The notes: a model not told the origin generated them from the sequence alone. A stretch of DNA of 64,000 bases from Mixophyes australis (GCA_036250195.1 JAVHZZ010000002.1:367848624-367912623); one strand, 5' to 3'. Positions 8,643 to 21,774 are shown, numbered from the stretch's first letter. A program made the numbers and translations.

Positions 8643-11164
8643 GTGGGTATCCCTTATCCCAATCATCTGAGAACTCGCATCCCTTCTTGACTGACGGAAT
8701 GCAACCGACAAGACTGCCCCCTAGGCCGGTGCCTGTACCAAAATAAAAGCTGTCTCTTCAAAGAGAGGAAGGTTCAGCCACTACATAAATTAAACTAATG
8801 TGTCCCCACCAAACATAGGCTGCCAACTGCTCAATGTTTTCCAGACACGCCTTGTTCACTCAAGAAGTGAACTCCATCTGACTTATAAAGGTGAGCACAG
8901 TGGTATTTAAAAGATGCTCAATCCAGAAGCTATCAACAAAGCACACAAACCTGGCCACCACAGAAATAACTTTCCTACAAATATTTTCAACCACCCTCCC
9001 ATTGGGAATAGAACTCCATATCCTCCAGGGAACTATATCTGACCAGCAAAGGACCAAGTCAGACCATCAGGAATGTATCCACACCAGATAGGATTGTATG
9101 TGCAAAATTAGACCGATGGACTTAAAATCATTTCACCCAAGATAGAGCATTCAGATATGGGGCAACCCCGGCTAACAATCTGCCTTGACAACAGCTCTCT
9201 AAGACCAGCCCAGTGCAAATCTTTCTGACCCAACCAGGAAACTACCACAGGTATGGGAAAGCTGCCCAGTGCATGAAGGAGTTGCAACCACCCAGATCCA
9301 CAGAGGGTCAGATGAGCTGTAAGGCATGATAGAAATCCCAATGCCAATCAACAGGGAGGTGTGTCATAACGGAGGAGCCCAACAAAGTAAGCAGCATAGG
9401 AAAAACAGGATGACAGCCCGTGCAGCAACCAGATAAAGGAAATACAGGAGACAGACCCAGAAATGAACAGCAAGGAAACAGGCAGGGAAAAGAAAAAAGG
9501 GGAGAAGAAATAAACCAGAGCAGGAAACCAGAAAGACAGAAAACACAAGCAAAGATAACACCATAAAATATCCCAGTGGCCAATGGCCAATCAGGTCCAT
9601 TTGTAGAGAAAAATTTAGGTAAAATCCCTTCACGCCTTTGCTTCCAAAAGCAACAAGCCACTAAAGGCCTGTGTCACCTGAAGGCAGAAAGAACAGAATG
9701 GCAGCACAGAAAGGCACTGCATTCTCACCCTTCTCTTCTTGGCTGTGCTGCGTGACCTCCCTGCAGCGAGCAGCGGTGGTCACATGACAGGAAGCCAGCT
9801 GCTCCATGTGATTTTATTCTCTGCTTGCATAGAAGGCTCTTTGGGGCCACCTGTTGCCCACCACTGCTCTATGATAAAAGTGAGAAGGAAATGTGTGTCA
9901 CTTTTGAAGAAGGTGACGATGGAAGGAATAGTTCCAACAAACATAATAACTATTAATATAAAGAAGATGAAAGTAGTAGTCTTAATAATAACAATGGACA
10001 CAAATATGTGTATAGATAATGGGAGGATTAGTCCTGACAGTGTTGGGCAGTAGTTCTAGGCTCAGGAGGGCCACTGTATGATGCAGTATGTAGCAGGTTA
10101 TTCACACTTGCCATGGACACTGACCAGAAACCTGGAGGGCTTTTGAAATAGGATTCAGTAGCATGAATGAGCGCCCAATGGCTCTCCTCACTATGTCACA
10201 AGGTAAAAGTAGTAATAAATGCAGTCACCTGGAGAGTCTGGAATAAATCGGGACAAACTACAAACAATTGGAATGATTCAGGACTTCCTCTTTGGTCTGA
10301 AACTGGATTCCCTCTGGTCCTTTGGATTGGACATGGACTCCCTCTGGACATCAGGCAGCTTGCTCTCTGTCTCTGACAGCCTTTGTTCTGACACTGTAGG
10401 CTATCCTCTGCAAATGGCAGTATTCACTATGACACTGGCAATTCCCTCTGTGATTCTGACAGCTCTCTCTACTAAACTGACATAGCTCTCTGAAAGATTG
10501 GCAGCTCTCTGTTAAACTGGCAGCTCTTTCTAAGGGATTGACATTTGTCCTCATCACATATAGCCACCATGCAATGATGACACACTCTATGAATCAGCAG
10601 CTTCCCTCTCCACAGTACTTACTCTCCAAATGGTTTCTGTGCTTACTGGTAGGCTCAGTGGTCTTAACTGTGCCATTTCACCTCCTCCAACGGCTCCATT
10701 CAGGCTGTGGTACTGACAGTGACCACAGACTTGCACTTCTCCCTCTCCGATGCAAAACTCTTCCCAAGTGATGGCCTCTGATGTCTCTTCCAGTCTCTAT
10801 GCTCATTGGGCATGCTGGGATATGTAATTTTCAGTGCCCAAGAAAGAATTGGACTTCCCATCCAGCAGCTTTAACTCTCCTGTGTCTACAATCCTGGGAA
10901 CCAACCACACTGGACAGATGAGTGTTGGCTCAAATATATAAACAGTGTCACTGCACCGCAAAACAAGATTCAACAATAAAAAAGATATCTGATGGTGCAA
11001 ACATAATATTAGAATGTCTATTCAAAAGTCCTCACTTTCCTTGTACCAAAGAAGAGTGAGGTGCGAGTCTCAATTACTTATACAATCCCATTTGGTCTTG
11101 TATAGATCTCTTCAATGTCTATCTTTCCATAGATTCCACTCAATGACTGTGTACCAAAAAAAAA
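8643..11164. other. Non-coding spacer; degenerate GGCAGCTCTCT repeats at 10280-10550
   Basis: No gene is supported. Between about 10280 and 10550 a loose unit of roughly 25 nt (CTGGCAGCTCTCTGTTAAA-like, alternating with CTCTGGTCC) recurs several times. The segment 9300-9990 is purine-rich on the plus strand. The hydrophobic frame this gives on the minus strand (9308-9661) has no family features. Some of this is probably an unclassified dispersed repeat. Confidence 0.45.

Positions 11165-11165
<1 letters not shown>

Positions 11166-11216
<51 letters not shown>
11166..11216. repeat. (TA)n microsatellite
   Basis: Uninterrupted TA dinucleotides of about 50 bp, followed by degenerate TATACATATACACAC. 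Confidence 0.95.
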
Positions 11217-11225
<9 letters not shown>

Positions 11226-11507
11226 TACATATACACACATATATAAACTTAGTGCATCACGTTTAAAATGTTTCAAATCTAATAAATTCACCCTGAACAC
11301 ATGACTTAAAAGATGGTAGTGAATCCAACAGAATGATATAAACTACAAGTCCAACTAATGACCGACACCTTACTTACTAGATCTCCATATATCACACTGC
11401 TTGTCAATAAATATAAGTCATGACTTTCTCTGGTCCCAAGTGGTAAATGCTTCATGCAATGGACTACCAGATATCATTTATCATGTAGCATGGAAGAGAA
11501 GAAACAG

Positions 11508-11512
<5 letters not shown>

Positions 11513-11560
<48 letters not shown>
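11513..11560. repeat. (TA)n microsatellite
   Basis: Second uninterrupted TA run, 350 bp downstream of the first. Confidence 0.95.
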
Positions 11561-11564
<4 letters not shown>

Positions 11565-13073
11565 TAAGTCCCCTCCAAGGATTAGGCAATTATTCATTGG
11601 TTGTACTGCACTTAGAGAGATGTTATTCTCTGCATAAGGTCTTTGGAACCTTGTCAGATGCTGGATGTTTCTTGACCAAAGCGCAAAAGAAATCTGTTCC
11701 ACCACTGGGTTAAAAGCAACTCATTTTAGCCTCTATGGTCTTCCTCCAGGCTTATGGGAACATATAGAAACTCCATCTTTTATAGTCTTGTTTACCAGTC
11801 ACACTCAACTCAATAAAAACTTAAAACATACTTCATAAAACTTCTTATAATAATAATAACAATAATCCATTATTCCCTACAAGATACATGAAAAAAATGG
11901 ATAAAACTTTAATATTGATAAAATACACTGTTGGGTGTTTCATCATTGTTCTTCAAGGCATTCTTTTGCTAACTTTTGCTAGCTGGATATTTAATGGGGA
12001 TTGAACAGGGGGTGTCTAAATATAGCAAATGTCTATATTACTAACTTCCTGTTTCAATGTAAGTTATCTTGATGCAACTATTTATAAACCATACTGGAGT
12101 TCTTTATTTGCGCTACGCTAAGACATTTACTCTGTCTGTCGTTTTCCCCTGAAATTTGAATGGTAAAATCAATTATGTAGGAATATTTTGCTCATATAGG
12201 TGGAGAGTCTGAAAATATTTTCTTACTCAGACCAGACATCATCCATTACTTTCCATGGGGATAGTAATATTTTGGTTTACACAATCAGACACTGACCTCA
12301 CACCATGACTGCTTTAGATAGCAGGCAGTATAGTAAAAGGTTTTTCTTTTTCTACCAACACTGGATCTGGTTTTTCTAAAAGGGAAATTGTTCTGTGCAT
12401 GGGAATGGGTGTGGTCATTTGTAGAGAACAGCAAAATCAATAGTTTGATATTTGGCTAATAAATTCAGAAATCTCTTATTGTTAATGGATCAAATCAAAG
12501 TCAATGAAAGGCATTTCAGGGGTATGAAACATTTTTTATAACAGATTTTTTTCTTGGACATAATTGTATAATATTGTTACAAATTTATTTTAAATTTTTC
12601 TTTAAATTTAAAGAATATTTTCAGCCCAACCTTCACAAATCGCTTCACTGATATAGAAACTGGAAAAATATGTCTAGTCATTTCTGGAGTAATTAAGGCA
12701 ATGTTTACAATCTGGTTATCCCATGGTTGCAAATCTTATTGTTTAGCAACCAATTGTTCAACTGCAGACAAGAGGATGCATTTTGCCAGTATTACCTCTG
12801 GTTTGCTGTGAAGTGTAGACTGAGTACCAAGAGTTAAGATTTATGTTTGTGAAGTTTGTTACTGATCAGGTCAATTGCTATTTTACAAAGCATGTTAAAG
12901 ATTGTATAGAGACTGAGGGAAGGTCAACATTCCTTCAGATATAGGAGAGCAGGTCTCACAAGTGCAGGTAATACAAGGTCGATTTCAGGTGCAATGCAAG
13001 TGTGAGCTAGCATATTGACATATTTATATAATATATATATGGACATCATTACCTTTTTTTTTTCGTCAATTTC
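11561..13073. other. Non-coding AT-rich spacer
   Basis: No gene or structured repeat recognised. It ends in a short TATATA run and a T tract beside the next MITE. Confidence 0.5.
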
Positions 13074-13660
13074 ATACGCCATTCATACTGCACCAAAATC
13101 CGGGGTTTTTGCCGGGGCGAGCTCAAACGACCCGGGTCTTGGTGCAGTATGAATGGTCCAAGTCAAAAATCCCGGGTCTTCATAGTGCAGGCAACCTGGG
13201 TTTTTCAACCCGGGTTGCACAGAAAACAAGCTGATTGGCTGTCTGCCTGTCCCTGGAGGATGATGTCATCGGTGGGAGCCCGTGGAAGATTCGAGAAGGA
13301 GTTTAGGAGAAATGGTGGATGGTGGAGTGCAGATCAAGCTGAAGCAGAATCGGAGTTTGTTGGAGAAAATTGCTTTTATTTCACTGAAAGAGTGTGTATT
13401 AACAGCATTGTGGTAAACAATCACCACCCACTTTTGCATCATCTTTATGCGTCAAAAAACCAGTCACCTTTCAATGACATCACCATTTTTCAGCCAATGA
13501 AAACTGCTCTGGTGATGACTCCCACAAATTGCCAGGGCACAGACTTGTGCAGTATGAATGGGGTCAACCCGGGAAATTGTGCTGGGGCGCTCCGAGCTCC
13601 GGCAAAAACCCGGCTTGAAAAACCCGGGATATTGCCGGGGCGGCAGTATGAAAGCGATAT
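13074..13660. mobile_element. CCCGGG-rich MITE, copy 1
   Basis: 587 bp with ends ATACGCCATTCATACTGC and (reversed) ATATCGCTTTCATACTGC. Near both ends are repeated CCCGGG palindromes and the phrases AACCCGGGTTTTT and ATATTGCCGGGGCGGCAG. The second copy at 47187-47721 shares both ends but not the interior. A 176-codon frame spans it but has no domain. The superfamily is undetermined; no clear target duplication was found. Confidence 0.8.
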
Positions 13661-16600
13661 TAGACAACCTGCGAGTTAGAGAGTAACATCTCTGTTTGTG
13701 ACTGAAGGAGAACTTTCTTTGTTTATTGTAGCACAGATTTTAACTATTGCAATGAGAGTTTCATGTCCATTTATGAATTATATTTAATTGTCTAGAATAA
13801 AATAAAAATGTGTTTCAACTAGTTTACTTTATTGTTCATGTCTACTCCCACATATGAAAGCCAATCAGTGAGGGTTATGTTGAAAAGTCTCATTCACATG
13901 CAAACAAGAGGGCAGCTAGCTTCTCATGTAATGACTTGGGGCCTTTACACGTGTTATGGACCACTGTCTCGGTCCAGCTGCTCATTACATAAGTAACATG
14001 TAAACAAGTGCTGCCTATAGGGCTGCAAGAGTTGAGCTCAGGCATAGGCTGGGGAGCAGACCCTCCATTGTACAACTGTAGCGCCACTGAAGTGACCTGC
14101 CAAAGTGGCAGCCCCAGCTATTAGCAGATCTGAGAGGATGTATTCAATTTGTCAACACTGAACCTGTTGACAGACAGGCTGTCAACACTATAATGTCGAC
14201 AGTCAGAATATCGACAGGTTCAGTGTGTCTGTGTGGTTAAAATGTCGACATTGTGACTGTTGACAGTTTGTAAAGTCAACAGTTACAATGTCAACATTCA
14301 AACGGCAATGCCACCGCCCGCTGCCGGACCCGCCGGCAATACGGCAGCCGGAACAGGCGGCACAATGCAGCCACCCGACCCACCGGCACAATACAGTACA
14401 TGACATAGCAAATAGATAAAAAATAAAGCGTCAGTACATAAATAAAAAAAAGCAGTACCCCCCCCCCCCCCCTCACAGCTTACTCCTAGTGCTGTCAGCA
14501 CTAGGCTAATAGAAAAATCAGGGGGGTCAAAAAGCGTGGGGATGGAGGCACTATAGCACTATAGGAAATCCACAACGTGGGATCCCCCTGCCATAATAAC
14601 AACTAACCGCAGGCTGGTCAGCACATGGCTGGATTTCCTAGGGAGATGGGGTCGCCGAAAAATAAGCAGACCCCCACCCTAGGGGTACCCGCTGGAACTT
14701 GAAGGGCACCAAGACAAAATGTAAATAAGGCATACACCTAGTTTTAAAAATAACTTTATTTGAAATAAATGAAAAAACCCTGTAGTACTCACCAAGATCC
14801 AGGTGCTTCATCTATAATCCATGCTTGTCCATAAAATAAAATAAAATACATTCCCGTTCTTGCAGCTTGAAACCTAATTTTTTTTTTCCTTAAAATAAAA
14901 ATACATCCACGATCTTGCAACTTGAAACCAGTGTAGAGGAGAAAGTATTGCATTTAGTAATGTGGCTTGCAATAACCTTCAATGGACAATGTACAAGGCC
15001 TGCCATGGAAGAGTGAAGTATCAGTATCAATATGTGATTACATACTGAAATTTTCCCAAACCACCAAGGTCAAGAACCCACGCAAGTCATATAGATTTCT
15101 TTTAATTTGCCCAGCGGTAGAGTAATGGTCCATGTGTGGTATTTGCCAACCTTGAAACATTATATCTATGCATCTATGTATGTGGGAGAGAGAGTTAACA
15201 TTTAATAAAAAATATGTGTCATATTTCTTCCAACAGAACACAGTCGCTGTCTCTGCCTTCAGAAGGAGGCCCAGGAGGAACCCCAGGACTAGGCCCTACC
15301 CCCAGTCCCTTTAACCACCCCATAGACAATTCCTTCCTCCACATCCAGAGGAAGATATGGAGGAGTGTCGGCAAGGACCCCTTATTGTACTGATGGAGAC
15401 TGATGAGGACCCCTAGGAGGAGACACAACAGGAGTCCCAGTTGGAGCCCCCAGTTGAGCAGGAGTCAGGAGCAAAACCCAGTCCCCTGAAGAAGAATGTA
15501 AGTATTTTAATTTTAAAAGCTAGTATTATATTAAGTATTTTGTTGTGCAGCATAAAAGTGTAGGCCTCAGAAATCCTTTCTTTATTAAATGTGTCTTTGC
15601 CTAGGCCTAGGCAAAGATTGCCATTCTACAGATGTCTAATATTGCTGACCTAAAAAGTGCAAAACATCCATTCCCCCCCCCCCCAATAAATCTGCATTTG
15701 CCTCAAAAATGCAATCCTCTGGCTAGTACTGTGTCTGCACTAAGATGAATGTTTCACATAATTTCAATTAATGTAGCTACTCTGAACACCATAGAGCAAA
15801 TATGTGTTTACAAAATGTATTAATGTTGTAAGTTTAAAATGCTATCTTTCCCCATTTTTTCCTCTAAGTGCATAAGAAACACCACCTGCACATGTATTCA
15901 TAGCAAAAATGTAAAAAAAATAAAATACTTTGAATTGCTTAAAAAGCATTATAGCAACATAAGCACTTATGTTTTAATTGCTTGATTATAAAAAAAGTTT
16001 GTATACTTAAAAAAACACTTTGGTGTTTTATGTTTATTAAGCCACTCTGTAATTATATGATTAGGGTCTGTTCTAAAGGGGTTTTGCATACCACGGAATA
16101 GAGCAAAATAAAGGGAATAAGATAATACAAATGAGAGTGAGCAGTCAGATATGCCAAACTCTAAAGCCATACATCTCTCATTTTCAACTGGACCAGAAAG
16201 TATAAATGTCAACTATCTTCGGGTCTGGTGCCAGTACCCAGGTGTGACATTAAGAATCTGCAATGAAGATTAATAACATTGTCAATTGTACACTTCATAA
16301 GTAGAATATTATTATGCCAGTGACAATGCCCTAAAATAATTTAAGTGATAATGCCCAGAAAGGTCAAATATAGCAGTGGTAGTGCCCATGATAATGCTCA
16401 TTAATGGCCAGCAGTCTCAACACTATCAATGAACATGGCCAGTAGCAGTAATGCCCATTGAAAGCAACACTACTCAGTAAAGGTTATTCTGCTACCATAG
16501 TATAGTGCAGGTTGGGGTGGCAATGCATGTAAAGGATTAATACACAGTAATTATCAAGAATCATGAGTGTTTTAGAAAATTCTAGTGAATGAGTGTGAAG

Positions 16601-17282
16601 AAGGAATTACACTCCTGTGTGTTCCTCTGTCACTCAAGAGTAATAAGCTATTATGTAGCGCATGAACCATACAAAACAAATTATTTTGAAACCTTTCAGT
16701 CCTGTTTTGCAAATAAACTTTTTAAGAATTATTATATGACTACAAGTAGAATTTATGAACTTCCTTAACACATATTTAGATATTTTTAGAACTGATGTGT
16801 TTCCTTCCTCATTGCTGGGTGCAGTTAACATTTGCACAAGTCAGACATTAACTTACATTACACAAGGAAACTGAATGTTTTATGGAATAGTTATGGATTG
16901 TGCAATCTTCTGAGCAAGTAGCCTAAGATGCTAGGGTACAGATGGTGTGATCAATGTTTCAACCATTCGTAATAACCTGGGGACAAACAAGGATATCCTT
17001 AAACGACTTGTCCAATTCTATGACATTATACATGATTTTTCCAAGTTTTTATAGAAGAATGTCAAGGTTTCTTCTCCTAGATCCTTATCATTAAAAAGAT
17101 ATTGACAATTTGGTTTATAGTGTTAATTCCTGAAAATCGTAAGCTGACCACTCACATACTGATAGCAGCCTGATACAGATACATGTTTGGCTCCAAAATG
17201 ACCAGCAGCCCAAGAATAATGTGATCATAATCAATAGGATAATTGTCGGCCATGCCTAAAAATTTGATTGCTGTCAGTTTAT
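13661..17282. other. Non-coding; scattered low-complexity and repeat traces
   Basis: No intact gene is supported. It contains a GTCGAC-type repeat at 14140-14310, a poly-C run at 14458-14473 and a decayed exon-like stretch at 15240-15490. That stretch has Glu/Pro-rich codons, an internal stop and a good donor AAT|GTAAGT near 15497. At 16310-16460 loose repeats of AATGCCCA-like words occur. The rest is AT-rich. Confidence 0.5.
14140..14310. repeat. Degenerate GTCGACA / TGTCGAC repeat
   Basis: Words such as TGTCAACAC, TGTCGACAGTC, ATCGACAGG, TGTCGACATTGTGACTG and GTCAACAG alternate in both orientations every 15-20 nt. A related stretch lies at 19690-19860 (CATTGTGACTGTTG, CACAATGTCGATATT). It is probably a dispersed repeat family built from short palindromic units. 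Confidence 0.55.
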
Positions 17283-17290
17283 GTATAGAG

Positions 17291-17478
17291 CAGTGTTTCT
17301 CCAACCCAGTCCTCAGGGACCCCTAACAGTGCAGGTTTTCCAGGTAACAAGTGAAATAATTATACCACCTGTGGATCTTTCTAAATGTGTCAGTCAGTAA
17401 TGAATACACCTGTGCTCCTGCAAAGAGATATGGAAAACATGCACTGGGGTCCCTGAGGACTGGGTTTGGGAAACACTG
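17291..17478. mobile_element. hAT-type MITE with CAGTGTTT ends
   Basis: 188 bp with inverted ends CAGTGTTTCTCCAACCCAGT and ACTGGGTTTGGGAAACACTG, continuing into CCTCAGGGACC / GGTCCCTGAGG. The flanks GTATAGAG and GTCCTAGAG are similar but not an exact 8-bp duplication. The CAGTGTTT termini are typical of hAT MITEs. Confidence 0.75.
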
Positions 17479-17747
17479 GTCCTAGAGTCACCTGTTGTCC
17501 ACAGTAACAGGCACCCATGTGGTTGACAGAATTAGGCCATGTGTGATCAACATAGTAAAGGTGTGAGGGCTGAGTCAAAAGTACCCGATAGGAAGGCTAA
17601 AGCACCAATCTAAGCAGGTCTCATTGTCCCACAAGATGGCTGTATAATACTCAGTAGCTTGCATCTTAGTTATGACAGAAGTCAAAAAGAAAGACCTCTG
17701 CAGTTCTGTTATTAAGAGAAAACTTATGATGTTGATGCCCCCATTAT

Positions 17748-18061
17748 CATCATCATCATCACCATTTATTTATATAGCGCCACTGATTCCATAGTGCTGT
17801 ACAGAAAACTCATTCACATCAGTCCCTGCCCCATTGAAGCTTACAGTCTAAATTCCCTAACACACACACACACAGAGACTAGGGTCAATTTTGATAGTAG
17901 CCAATTAACCTACCAGTATGTTTTTGGAGTGTGGGAGAAAACCGGAGGAAACCCACGCAAACACGGGGAGAGCGTACAAACTCCACACAGATTAGGCCAT
18001 GGTCAGGAATTGAACTCATGACCCCAGGCAGAAGTGCTAACCGCTTAGCCACTGTGCTGTC
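17748..18061 (-). mobile_element. tRNA-derived SINE, minus orientation
   Basis: Reverse complement of the SINE at 19009-19381. It begins (on plus) with the (ATC)n tail, then the 3' block with GGCGCTATATAAATAAATG. It ends in the tRNA-like head with B-box GAGTTCAATTC and A-box GTGGCTAAGCGG. It is close to full length, with an internal (CA)n run at the usual CT/GT-rich site. Confidence 0.85.
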
Positions 18062-18177
18062 TTAAAGTTATGAAAAAAATAATTAAATTCAGCTTTAACA
18101 GCAAAGAGGTAAAGGAGGAATACACTGTCTGACTGTAATTTTGAATTTTTTTCATTTATTGCACAAGATAAAAATGT

Positions 18178-18189
18178 TTATATATATAT

Positions 18190-18269
<80 letters not shown>

Positions 18270-18295
18270 CTTATCCTTCTTCTTGTATACATATA

Positions 18296-18366
<71 letters not shown>
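18178..18366. repeat. (TA)n microsatellite, interrupted
   Basis: Two long TA runs (about 18178-18268 and 18292-18366) separated by TGCTTATCCTTCTTCTTG. The solo LTR that follows is inserted into the right edge; TA repeats resume after it at 18808. Confidence 0.9.
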
Positions 18367-18369
<3 letters not shown>

Positions 18370-18807
18370 GGCAAAGAGGGATATTTGCCACAGTTCCACA
18401 GTTCCATATAAGGGAACAGGTAGGAACACAGTTAGTCTGCAGCAGCAGACTGCTGACAGGGTTAAGTTTTCCCTAGGTTCCTCTCTTAGCACACACACAC
18501 ACACACACACACGTGTTCCACATAGGTGTGATTGGTTTGCTGTGATTTGTTTGTAGTGCTTGGGGTGGAGGATAAAGACACTGTCTGTATGTGTGGATGG
18601 CAACGCCGATGCCAGTAAGTGGCCGGCGAGTAGACAGGGAAGTAATGTCTAGCCAGGTGTAGGTGGTGGGGATTTTCGTGTACTGTTACTGGATATGATT
18701 GCTGTACCAGCATTGGAGCTGTATTACCATCCTGACAACTGCTAATAAACAGCTAAATGGATCAGCATACCTGTGTCCAATTCCTGTGAATGGTGTACTT
18801 TCTCACA
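18367..18807 (+). mobile_element. Solo LTR inserted in a TA microsatellite
   Basis: 441 bp starting TGTGGCAAAGAGGG and ending TTTCTCACA, giving TG...CA ends, with ATATA on both sides as a 5-bp duplication in TA-rich DNA. It carries a TATA-like CCATATAAGG at about 18402 and AATAAAC as a poly(A) signal near 18745, in the right order for an LTR on the plus strand. No internal region remains, so it is a recombination remnant. It is not related by eye to the Gypsy LTR above. Confidence 0.7.
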
Positions 18808-19008
18808 ATATATATATCTATAATCTATGTATATATATATATATATTTGTCCACACATTTGGTCTTATATTGAAATGATCTAGATTGAATAAATTCTCCC
18901 CACGTGTCCAGAGAAAGTGGAGTGAAAAATGTTGCCGTGAGAGGCTGGAGCTCGATGATGAACTTGCTGCTCACAATTTTAGTTCTAGTTTTCAGTTCAG
19001 TTCTAGCT

Positions 19009-19381
19009 GGGGCAGCACAGTGGCCTAGTGGTTAGCACTTCTGCCCCACAGCACTGGAGTCATGAGTTCGATTCTCAACCATGGCCTTATCTGTGTGGAG
19101 TTTGTATGTTCTCCCTGTGTTTGCGTGGGTTTCCTCCGGGTGCTCCGGTTTCCTCCCACACTCCAAAAACATACTGGTAGGTTAATTGGCTGCTATCAAA
19201 ATTGACCCTAGTCTCTCCCTCTCTGTCTGTCTGTCTATGTCTGTGTGTGAGTGTGTGTCTATATTAAGGAATTTAGACTGTAAGTTCCAATGGGGCAGGG
19301 ACTGATGTGAATGTGTTCTCTGTACAGCGCTGTGGAATTAGTGGCGCTACATAAATAAATGATGATGATGATGATGATGAT
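19009..19381 (+). mobile_element. tRNA-derived SINE, near full length
   Basis: The head has pol III boxes: A-box TGGCCTAGTGG and B-box GAGTTCGATTC. A central block follows (GGGTTTCCTCCGGGTGCTCC), then a CT/GT-rich hypervariable stretch. The tail block GCGCTGTGGAATTAGTGGCG is followed by ATAAATAAATGATGATG and an ATG/GAT repeat. It is the reference for the copies at 17748, 32149, 47981, 56879 and 63668. Confidence 0.9.
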
Positions 19382-20362
19382 AGTTTTCAAATTGCAATAC
19401 AAAGCAAACTTTATTGGATGCTGGGGCCCCTTTATCCTAAATAGAGATTGGTGATATGATTCGGACTACTCTATAATAGGGCCTGATTCATTTTGAATTT
19501 GTTCCCTACTATTCAAAGATGTTTGGAATAAATAAAGCTCACAGCATATTTGGGCTAAAGTGCATGGAACATAAGAAGCCAATCAAAAATGATTTTTCTT
19601 TGACAAGCTCTAGGCTGGCAGCACAAGGGTTAATATGTCCGGGGAGGAGGGGGGAATGCTTTTTTTTTTCCTTTATGTATTTATTTTTATCATTGTTTAA
19701 TGCCAGCATTGTGACTGTTGTCATTTTCACTGTCGGCAATCACAATGTCGATATTTTATCCGTGTCAGGGAAATTTACATGACAGGGTTTTGACTGTTAG
19801 CATTTTCGTGTCCATTATATTCCTGTCTGTATTTCTACCGTCTTTAATATGACTACCACCCCAACAAACAAATCACTTATAAAATGGGGTTTCAGGGCCT
19901 CTGACTCTTGTTCTCACTGGATCATATTAGGGAAAAATCTCTGTGGATGTTCTTAGTGACTAATGACATGAGCTGTCAGTGGCAGGGCCCACCAGAGAAG
20001 GGGGGGGGGGGGGGGTTAGGGGGCTAGGGAGGCCCCGGGCCTCCGACTGGCGGGGGGCCTCAAAATTTTCTGACTTATTGTTGTTGTGTCCTGACTCTTT
20101 TTAGATATATTTATATATTTGCTAATTTCCAAGTAATAAAAGTTCAGATATAAAGCCTAAACATGTTAATTTATTAAATTGGCACAACACACAGTGGTGC
20201 ATGCACTTATTGCTTTCTCTGTACATGATACATCTATCCACACAGAGACATGAGAGCGTTATTTTATCCTTGAGATTTTCTGGGGTGAGTGACTCGCAAT
20301 TTCGCTAGGGAATAGTTTGAAGCACACAATGCTACAATGGATGTTGTGCTGGACAACATCAA

Positions 20363-20550
20363 GGGGTAAATGTATCATACTCTGGTTTTTTCAAGTTTCC
20401 GGAAATTGGCGAGTTGACAGCTAAAATTTAAAGCGGCGCTGCCTTATAAAGGGAAACTTGCCTTTACAAGGCAGCACTGCTTTAAATTTTAGCTGTCAAC
20501 TCGCCAATTTCCGGCGACTTGAAAAAAACGGAGTATGATACATTTACCCC
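20363..20550. mobile_element. Palindromic MITE, 3-bp TSD (CAA)
   Basis: 188 bp and almost fully self-complementary: GGGGTAAATGTATCATACTC at one end and its complement at the other. The arms contain TTTAAAGCGGCGCTGCCTT in one strand and the reverse in the other. CAA flanks both sides. No coding region. Confidence 0.85.
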
Positions 20551-21774
20551 CAAATCTCTTATCAAAGACATTGAACAGATGCGCGATAAATGGGATGAGA
20601 TTGTCATAGAGTGCAAAATTGTAGCAAAAAAAATTGAGATTCCAACCACGTTCTCCACCAGTCCCCACTTACCTACTTTATCCGATGCCGAAAAGCACTA
20701 TAGGGTCAACATTTTCTATGTAGTCATAGACTCCATTTTGTCTGGTCTTCAGCGTCAATTTACTCAATTGGAAGTAATTTATAACTTCTTTTAGTTTCTT
20801 TGGAAGTTCAACAAAGTGAATAATGAAGACCTGTGCTCCGCAGCTGAAAACTTTCAGCAACAATACAAGAAACATAGTTATCTGTGCTCAGGGCTCATAA
20901 GTGCTGTATTGTGAAGTCATGATGGCATTTGATAGACAGAACTGTGTTGTGGAGATAGTGGGAAGTGCAAATCTGATGGGCAGACCAGACTGGGGGATAG
21001 ATGCTTTTTGCTGTTACACAGTTGATGAATTTGGACATGCGCAAGGCCGAAATACGTGCATTTTAAATGAAACACAAGTTGCACTCAGTATGCGTGCCTT
21101 GATGAATGAGTCCCTTTGTGCTTGCTTTTGCAAACTGATAAAGCCAATGTAGATGTTGATATACTATTATAAAGCCATGCTGAGAATAAGTTTTAATAAA
21201 ATATGAAATAATTTGAAAACTTTTTTTAAAAAAATTGCAAGAACCGGGTTCATTATGAAGAACCTGCAATAATACCAAACTGGCAGCAGTATATTCCATC
21301 AAGCAGATTCAGAGATCCATGTGAGCTGAGCCATCTCTGCAGAACATCCATAAGAAAGCAGCTGATTGCAGGGAACAGTCTCCCAGATGGCGTCTTTTCC
21401 TGACAGTTCCTTCTGCATTGAAGAAATATATCAACTTGGAGCAGGGCCGGACTGGCCATCTGGCACTTCTGGCATTTGCCAGAAGGGCCGATGGTCAGTT
21501 GGGCCGGTCCGGTCCCCTGCGCAGCGATCATGTGAGTATTTGTATACTCACATGATCACGTCCAGGGCAGTCAGTTTAGTACAGCCTGTCACTGACAGGC
21601 TTCCTGGTGGCTGGCTCCTCCCCAGGAACCAGCCACCAGATGAAATGTGCCGCGCGCATCGCTGCAAATGTCCTGGCCGGGTCCTGCAGCTGTCTGAGGA
21701 GCGGACAGCAGAAGAAAGCAGAAAAAGGCAGAAGACAGCGGAAACGAGTAGAGACATGAAGGTGAGTACACTAA

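Noticed and set aside
9308..9661. Hydrophobic minus-strand frame resembling a membrane protein
   Set aside because: Caused by a purine-rich plus strand; several frames are open together and no start context or family is evident.
18141..18476. Ile-Tyr repeat frames on both strands
   Set aside because: Translations of the TA microsatellite and flanking solo LTR.
19981..20080. CAGTGGCAGGGCCC followed by poly-G as a hAT left end
   Set aside because: No matching right end or 8-bp duplication could be found.
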